Part shown: piece by piece, positions 59,330 through 64,000 of the stretch
How the letters are laid out: every line of letters starts with the position of its first letter
Position numbering within the stretch: the first letter of the stretch is position 1
Assembly: GCA_023958095.1 (NCBI GenBank)
Contig: JAMLGJ010000007.1
Coordinates: forward strand, 48,355 to 112,354
DNA from: Microthrixaceae bacterium
GTDB lineage: Bacteria; Actinomycetota; Acidimicrobiia; Acidimicrobiales; Microtrichaceae
Reading direction: 5' to 3'
DNA: 64,000 nucleotides
Notes under the pieces: generated by a model
Told to the model about the DNA's origin: nothing
The model's database searches: none
The model's input: only the letters and a program-made list of their open reading frames with translations
Program-made: the position numbers and the translations under genes

Positions 59330-61759
59330 ATGCCTAGAAATCCGCGATTGATCGCGCGGTTTTCGGGGCCGTCAGGGGCCTACGTAGATGTGCTGAGCAT
59401 CGCGAAGTTCTCTGCCGCGCCGGATCCGGCGGCGTACTACCTGGAGGTCATCGCCAACGAGCGGGACGACTACTACCTGGCGTCGGGTGAAGCGCCGGGA
59501 CGGTGGATCGGTGTCGGGGCCGGGAGCCTCGGCCTGACCGGGGAAGTCGAGGCCGATGCCCTCCGCTCGGTGATCGAGGGAGTGGACCCGTCGACAAGCG
59601 AGCCCCTGACGAGGTGGCGGAAGATCAAGGGGTTCGACCTGACGCTGTCGGCGCCGAAGTCCGTGTCGCTGCTCTGGGGGCTCGGCGACCAGGGCCTGGC
59701 CGCCGAGGTGGTGGCGGCGCATGACGTGGCGGTGGCGGCGGCGGTGCGGTACTTGGAGGACGAGGCGTGCGTGGTCCGCCGTGGCAAGGCCGGTTCCGCC
59801 CGTCATCGGGGCGGCGGGTTGGTGTCCGCCGCGTTCCGGCATCGGACGAGCCGGGAGGCGGACCCAAACCTGCACACCCATCTCGTGACCGCGAACATGG
59901 CCCTCGGACCGGACGGTCGATGGAGCGCGCTGCACACCCCGGCGATCTACCAGCACGGGAAGACCGCCGGGTTCGTCTACCAATCAGTCCTGCGCCACGA
60001 GCTGGGAGAGCGCCTCGGCGTGCGGTTCGAACCGTCGGCGCCAGGGGTGGGTGAGGTCGTCGGGTTCTCGACGAAGATGCGCCGGGCGTTCAGCCGCCGC
60101 CGGATCGAGATCGAAGTGGCGATGGCCGAACACGGCGTGCGGTCGGCGCACGGGGCGCAGGTGGCCACGCTCGACACGCGCCCGGCCAAGCCCGAGATCG
60201 TCGACGAGGAGATCCTGCGGGAAGGGTGGCGCCGACGGGCTGGCGAAGTCGGCTTCACCGGCAAGGTCCCGACCGGTCCGCACCACCCGGTCGTGGCGAG
60301 CGACGAGCGGCTCGGAGCGTTGCTGACCGAGCAGGACGCCACCTTCGATCGTCGCCAGGTGATCCGGGCCGTCGCGGAGACCGCCACCCAAGGACTCGAC
60401 TACGACGCCATCCGCCGGCGAGCCGACCACTACCTCGCCAGCGACGCCGTCGTCGACGTCGCGGCCGGCTGTTGGACGACCCCAGAGATGCTGGCGCTCG
60501 AGGCAGACGCGCTCCGCCGCTCCATAGACGGACCCAGGACCGTTCCCGTCGACCCCCGATCGTTGATGCTCGCCTTCCGGGCCCGGCCGTCGATCAGCCT
60601 CGAACAGGCCCTTGCCGTCAAGCGGGTGACCGTCACCGACGCGCCGGTGGCCGTGATCGTCGGCCAGGCAGGCACCGGCAAGACCTTCGCCCTCGACGCT
60701 GCCCGCGACGCCTGGCACCGCACCGGACTGCGAGTGCGCGGCGCTGCCCTCGCTGCCAAGGCGGCCCGCGGACTCCAGTCCGGGTCGGGCATCCCGAGCC
60801 AGACGATCGCATCCCTGCTCCAGGACCTCGACTCGGGTCGAGACCGGCTCTACCGAACCGACGTCCTGGTCCTCGACGAGGCCGGCATGGTCGGCACCCG
60901 CCAGCTCCACCGCCTCATCGACCACACCGCCAAGGCCGGGGCGAAGCTGGTCCTCGTCGGTGACCCGAAGCAGCTCGCCGAGATCGAAGCCGGCGGGCTC
61001 TTCGCCTCGCTCGCCCGACGCCTCGGTCACACAGAGCTCACCGAGAACCGGCGACTCACGGACCGAGCCCAGCGAGCGACTGCCGCCGCGCTGCGCGACG
61101 GCCACACCGACCGGGCGCTGCGACGCATGGAGCAGAGCGGCTCGCTCACCATCGGCGACAACGCCGATCGAGTGCACGCCCGGATGGCCGAAGACTGGTA
61201 CCTCAGCCACACCACCGGCCACGACGCCGTGATGCTGGCGCTGCACCGCAGCGACGTCGCCGACCTCAACCAACGAGCCCGGCTCCACCTCATCGCCAAC
61301 GATCGCCTCGGCCCGGTCGTGCTGGACTCCGAGGACCTCGAGCTGCGCGTCGGCGACCGGGTCCTGGCCCTTCGCAACGACCACAAGGTCGGCATCGTCA
61401 ACGGCACCATCGGCGCCGTCACAGGCGCTGAGCACGACGCCGTCCACATCGAGACCAGCGACGGCGACCGCCTCGCCGTGCCGGTCGACTACATCTCGGC
61501 GGGCCACCTGATCCACGGCTACGCCATGACGATCCACAAGAGCCAGGGCATGACCTGCGATGTCGCCCTTGTGCTCGGTGACGACACCCTCCACAAGGAG
61601 GCCGGCTACACGTCGATCACCCGAGGCCGGGAGCGCAATCACGTCTACGCCGTGGCAGCTCAGGAGCCAGCCGCCCGCCCGGCCGACGATCTCCGCCGAG
61701 CGCTCGCGGTCAGCACCGCCAAGCAGACCGCCCACGACCGCGGAGGCCTTGGCCTGTGA
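59330..61759 (+). CDS. MobF-type conjugative relaxase with C-terminal helicase (TrwC/TraI-like)
   Basis: 809 residues. The N-terminal relaxase has the tandem Tyr in RDDYYLASGEAPGRW and the His metal site in ADPNLHTHLVTANM (H182, H184). The helicase has Walker A VGQAGTGKTF (about residue 443), Walker B LVLDEAGMVGTRQ, GDPKQLAEIEAGG and, near the end, IHKSQGMTCDVALVLGD and TSITRGRERNHVYAV. Length and layout match short actinobacterial TraA/TrwC proteins. The ATG at 59330 is preferred; a GTG at 59390 begins closer to the VLSIAKFSA motif. It cuts at the origin of transfer and unwinds DNA in conjugative plasmids or integrative elements. No other transfer genes are visible. Confidence 0.9.
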   Translation: MPRNPRLIARFSGPSGAYVDVLSIAKFSAAPDPAAYYLEVIANERDDYYLASGEAPGRWIGVGAGSLGLTGEVEADALRSVIEGVDPSTSEPLTRWRKIKGFDLTLSAPKSVSLLWGLGDQGLAAEVVAAHDVAVAAAVRYLEDEACVVRRGKAGSARHRGGGLVSAAFRHRTSREADPNLHTHLVTANMALGPDGRWSALHTPAIYQHGKTAGFVYQSVLRHELGERLGVRFEPSAPGVGEVVGFSTKMRRAFSRRRIEIEVAMAEHGVRSAHGAQVATLDTRPAKPEIVDEEILREGWRRRAGEVGFTGKVPTGPHHPVVASDERLGALLTEQDATFDRRQVIRAVAETATQGLDYDAIRRRADHYLASDAVVDVAAGCWTTPEMLALEADALRRSIDGPRTVPVDPRSLMLAFRARPSISLEQALAVKRVTVTDAPVAVIVGQAGTGKTFALDAARDAWHRTGLRVRGAALAAKAARGLQSGSGIPSQTIASLLQDLDSGRDRLYRTDVLVLDEAGMVGTRQLHRLIDHTAKAGAKLVLVGDPKQLAEIEAGGLFASLARRLGHTELTENRRLTDRAQRATAAALRDGHTDRALRRMEQSGSLTIGDNADRVHARMAEDWYLSHTTGHDAVMLALHRSDVADLNQRARLHLIANDRLGPVVLDSEDLELRVGDRVLALRNDHKVGIVNGTIGAVTGAEHDAVHIETSDGDRLAVPVDYISAGHLIHGYAMTIHKSQGMTCDVALVLGDDTLHKEAGYTSITRGRERNHVYAVAAQEPAARPADDLRRALAVSTAKQTAHDRGGLGL

Positions 61760-61977
61760 CCCGCCGCGCCGGTGCTCGCAGCCCCGATGGACAGCTGAGC
61801 TCGGGGCTACACGACGCCATTCCTCCCGCCGTTGAGCGATCACGTGCGTTCCGCAGAGCATCGGGTCTGCCTGAGTCGCTTACAGCTCCCGAGACCCTGG
61901 CGCAGGTGTGGGCCATCCTGGAGGTCAACCGATACGCCGGTCGTCCAGATGTCGTGTCCCACAGAGAGGCGAGCTAG
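61756..61977 (+). CDS. Small hypothetical overlapping the relaxase stop
   Basis: 73 residues from a GTG that shares bases with the relaxase stop (GTGA), suggesting translational coupling. Arg/Ala/Ser-rich N-terminus, then PPAVERSRAFRRASGLPESLTAPETLAQVWAILEVNRYAG with a likely helix. No family recognised. Real but unassigned. Confidence 0.5.
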   Translation: MTRRAGARSPDGQLSSGLHDAIPPAVERSRAFRRASGLPESLTAPETLAQVWAILEVNRYAGRPDVVSHREAS

Positions 61978-62479
61978 TCGGGTCGGTCCTCTCCCGTTGC
62001 GTGAAGCCCATGATCGGCGAGGAGTTGGACTGCCTGCCGACGGTGGTTGGCCCCGAAGTGCCACGGCGTCGGTGTTCCGGAGACCCTTCGGTCGGCCGCT
62101 GGGCCAGACCCTGACCGTGACCGCGGAAGCGGATGAGTGGCCGCTAGTACGGCTTTGCCCTTGCCGGCAGCCCAGATTCGTTCGTTCGAGCTGGAACTCG
62201 AAGACCTTGGGCTAGGAACCGGTCGCGGGTTCGTCGCGATCGCTTCCCAGCCTGACGGTAGCGACGCGCGGGTTCCTTGAGGTAGCGGGCCACCCTCACC
62301 GGCATAAGGGCCGATACCGCGCGGTGCTCAGTCGGGTCACCGACGTGCGGTCGGACGGCCCGCCCGTCAACGCCGCGAAGGAAGGCTCCGCTCTGACCGC
62401 CACTCCCGCGGCAGAGCCGCATGCGCCGAGCGGGGATACGGTTGGCACATTAGGGGTCTGGTCTTCGAAGGGGCAGCTC
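61978..62479. other. Gap with no convincing gene
   Basis: About 500 bp without a start-codon/ribosome-binding-site frame that I trust on either strand and without transposase motifs. It may hold decayed coding sequence from the mobile segment; no tRNA or clear hairpin was recognised. Confidence 0.4.
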
Positions 62480-62902
62480 ATGGATAACAGCGACGTCGAG
62501 CGGGCTCCCATAGTGCTCGCGCCCGGCGAAGGACGGGCCTTCCCGATGGGCCGGCTCTCTGCGGTGTTCAAAGCCGACGGCGCCGAGTCCGCCAACCGGT
62601 ATTCGATCTCAGAGTGGTGGCTCGACCCGCACACCAAGGGCCCCGGCGTCCACCAGCATCCTGAAGACGACCTCTTCTACGTGCTGGGCGGCACCCTTCA
62701 CGTGCTCGTCGACACAGACTGGATCGAAGCCACCGTCGGCTCATTCGTGCTCGTCCCTGGACACTCCCCCCACGACTTCGAGAACCGCGGCCCCGAGCCT
62801 GCCGGTTTCCTCAATGTGTCGGTGCCCGGCGGGTTCGAGCCAGCCATGCCCAGCATCGCCGACTGGTTCCTCGACCGTTCGGACGAGGACAGCCGAGCCT
62901 GA
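62480..62902 (+). CDS. Cupin domain protein
   Basis: 140 residues. The double cupin motif is visible: VHQHPEDDLFYVLGGTLHVLVD with metal His residues, and VPGHSPHDFENRG with a second His. A small beta-barrel of this kind binds a metal and often isomerises or oxidises small molecules, or acts as a sensor. Gene start ATG 62480 after a purine-rich GAAGGGGC. It sits beyond the mobile segment and may be the first chromosomal gene on the right. Confidence 0.85.
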   Translation: MDNSDVERAPIVLAPGEGRAFPMGRLSAVFKADGAESANRYSISEWWLDPHTKGPGVHQHPEDDLFYVLGGTLHVLVDTDWIEATVGSFVLVPGHSPHDFENRGPEPAGFLNVSVPGGFEPAMPSIADWFLDRSDEDSRA

Positions 62903-63216
62903 CCACGCCAGGCCGAACCCGACGCGATATCGCCGGTGCCAACACCACCGAAGCGCAGCCGAAAGTGAAGGCGCACAAGTCGCTCAGCCGCCGCACGCGA
63001 CAACCGGCGATCCTGCGCGCGAAGGAAGGGCCGAAGCGTGCGGGTCGCTGTGGTACCGAGAACGGATTATCGGACTGGTGATATCGAGCGGTCCGATTCG
63101 CTGGCCGCTCGGCTCGTCGAGAACGGCGCGATCGTCCGAGCGGTGCAATGCGTGTGGGTTTCCGCAACGACTCGGGATGCCGAGTTCTCAACAGCCTGTG
63201 ACGGCTCGAAACGGGG
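62903..63216. other. Gap with only a weak candidate frame
   Basis: 314 bp between the cupin and the MerR-VOC gene. A GTG-started frame at 63038 (RVAVVPRTDYRTGD) has a ribosome-binding-like GAAGGAAGGG but degenerates in composition and runs across the opposite-strand gene, so it is not annotated. Confidence 0.3.
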
Positions 63217-64000
63217 TCAGGCGTCGGGTTTGCGTAGCAGGCGCATGAAGGACCACAGTCCGCCTTCGGGATCGCGGGCGCCGTACTCGCGGTATCCGTA
63301 GGGCTGGTCGACTGGCGGGTAGACGACGGTGCCACCGCGCTCGATGGTGCGCTGGTGGTGGGCGTCGACGTCGTCGACCATGATCGCCACCGAGGCCGAG
63401 GCGGAACCGAGGGTGCGGGGCGAGGCGAGCCCGTGCTCCGGCGACTCCCGGTGCAGCCAGATCACGCCATCGCCGGCTTCGAGCTCGCCGTGCACGACGG
63501 TCCCGTCGTCATCTCGGGTCAGCTCGCCGGGCACCATGCCGAACACCCGGGCGAGGTAGGCGTGGGCGGCCGCGATGTCGGCGTAGACGAGGATCGAGAT
63601 CCGGCGTTCCAGGGCGGTGTCGAGCATGGTCATCTCCTCCAGGAGGGTGGTGAGGTCGGTGGTGGTGGGTCGGGCGGCGTCGCCGGCCGTGCGGACCAGG
63701 GCGGCGACCCGCCGACGGAGCGCGGCGGTGGCCTCGAGCCGTCGGTCGAGCTCGTCGAGGTGGGCCGTCAGCGAGCGGTCGAGGTCCCAGGCGGGGTCGT
63801 CGAGGGCGCGGGACACCTCGGGGAGGGCCAGCCCGAGGTCGCGCAGCAGGCAGATCCGGTAGAGGCGGTCGATCTCGGCGGGCCCGTAGCGGCGGTGGCC
63901 GGCCTCGCTGCGGGCCGGGGCCGGGAGCAGGCCGATCGATTCGTAGTGGTGCAGGGTGCGCACGGTGAGCCCGGTGGCCTCGGCCAACTCCCCCACCCGC
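63217..64000 (-). CDS. MerR-type regulator fused to a VOC (glyoxalase-like) domain, 5-prime end outside the window
   Basis: At least 260 residues; the frame remains open to the window edge and the first visible residues (RVGELAEATGLTVRTLHHYESIGLLPAP) are the start of a MerR winged helix, so the true ATG is probably a few bases beyond 64000. MerR features: HHYE, RRYGPAEIDRLYRICLLRDLGLALPEV. Then a coiled-coil dimerisation helix (about 80-110) and from about residue 130 a VOC fold: RISILVYADIAAAHAYLARVFGMVPGE, VIWLHRES and DPEGGLWSFMRL. MerR-effector-domain fusions sense small molecules; the VOC may bind the inducer or be a resistance domain. Confidence 0.85.
   Translation of the reverse strand, partial: RVGELAEATGLTVRTLHHYESIGLLPAPARSEAGHRRYGPAEIDRLYRICLLRDLGLALPEVSRALDDPAWDLDRSLTAHLDELDRRLEATAALRRRVAALVRTAGDAARPTTTDLTTLLEEMTMLDTALERRISILVYADIAAAHAYLARVFGMVPGELTRDDDGTVVHGELEAGDGVIWLHRESPEHGLASPRTLGSASASVAIMVDDVDAHHQRTIERGGTVVYPPVDQPYGYREYGARDPEGGLWSFMRLLRKPDA

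Noticed and set aside
61978..62479. Search for a tRNA or attachment site beside the mobile segment
   Set aside because: No T-loop-like GGTTCRA-type sequence with a plausible cloverleaf and no flanking direct repeat was recognised by eye.
63038..63301. GTG-started frame beginning RVAVVPRTDYRTGD
   Set aside because: Runs into the opposite-strand MerR-VOC gene, composition degrades, no family resemblance.

Overview
The window is GC-rich, densely packed bacterial chromosome, with short gaps, ATGA/GTGA-type overlaps and many GTG starts. The gene content points to an actinobacterium: a 3-ketosteroid hydroxylase-like Rieske oxygenase, KstR-type operators, a homodimeric AceE, SufS/SufU, many acyl-CoA enzymes and a DUF2332 protein. 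I suspect the Acidimicrobiia, but that is an inference from gene content; no rRNA or tRNA gene is visible.

Layout. 1-8330: a sterol/steroid-type catabolic block, with a P450 cut by the window edge, an alkylsulfatase, an operon of two OB-fold proteins and two thiolase-fold proteins, and a KshA-like oxygenase. KstR-like palindromes sit about 75 bp ahead of the operon and of the oxygenase gene. 8.4-16 kb: lipoprotein, histidine phosphatase, beta-lactamase-fold hydrolase, a ferredoxin/ferredoxin reductase pair, a YhhN membrane protein, an M20 hydrolase and DUF2332. 16-26 kb: aminopeptidase N, a dienoyl-CoA isomerase-like crotonase, a P2-type cation ATPase, an alcohol dehydrogenase, glutathione peroxidase and a DsbB/thioredoxin-like pair. 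27-30.7 kb: two CoA-ester lyases and a long acyl-CoA dehydrogenase that look like the lower half of the ethylmalonyl-CoA pathway. 30.8-47 kb: a GGDEF-EAL protein, small enzymes, SufS/SufU, a PIN/Phd toxin-antitoxin pair, an acyl-CoA dehydrogenase and conserved hypotheticals. 47-55 kb: aceE, an RNase HI fused to a Rossmann/SLOG-like domain, and a hydantoinase A/B operon whose B subunit carries a five-copy 72-bp in-frame repeat.

55-62 kb looks like a mobile or defence island: two adjacent DNA methyltransferases converge on a zinc-finger HNH nuclease, followed by a MobF relaxase-helicase and a small overlapping gene. The two methyltransferases plus the nuclease form a plausible restriction-modification system whose architecture I do not recognise. 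The right end holds a cupin and a MerR-VOC fusion cut by the window edge.

The signals I consider most unusual are the expanded repeat in HyuB, the methyltransferase/HNH/relaxase island, a pair of 49-nt hairpins at 10.2 and 44.4 kb that differ by compensatory changes, the repeated TTTCCAC palindromes in front of sufS, and the RNase HI fusion.
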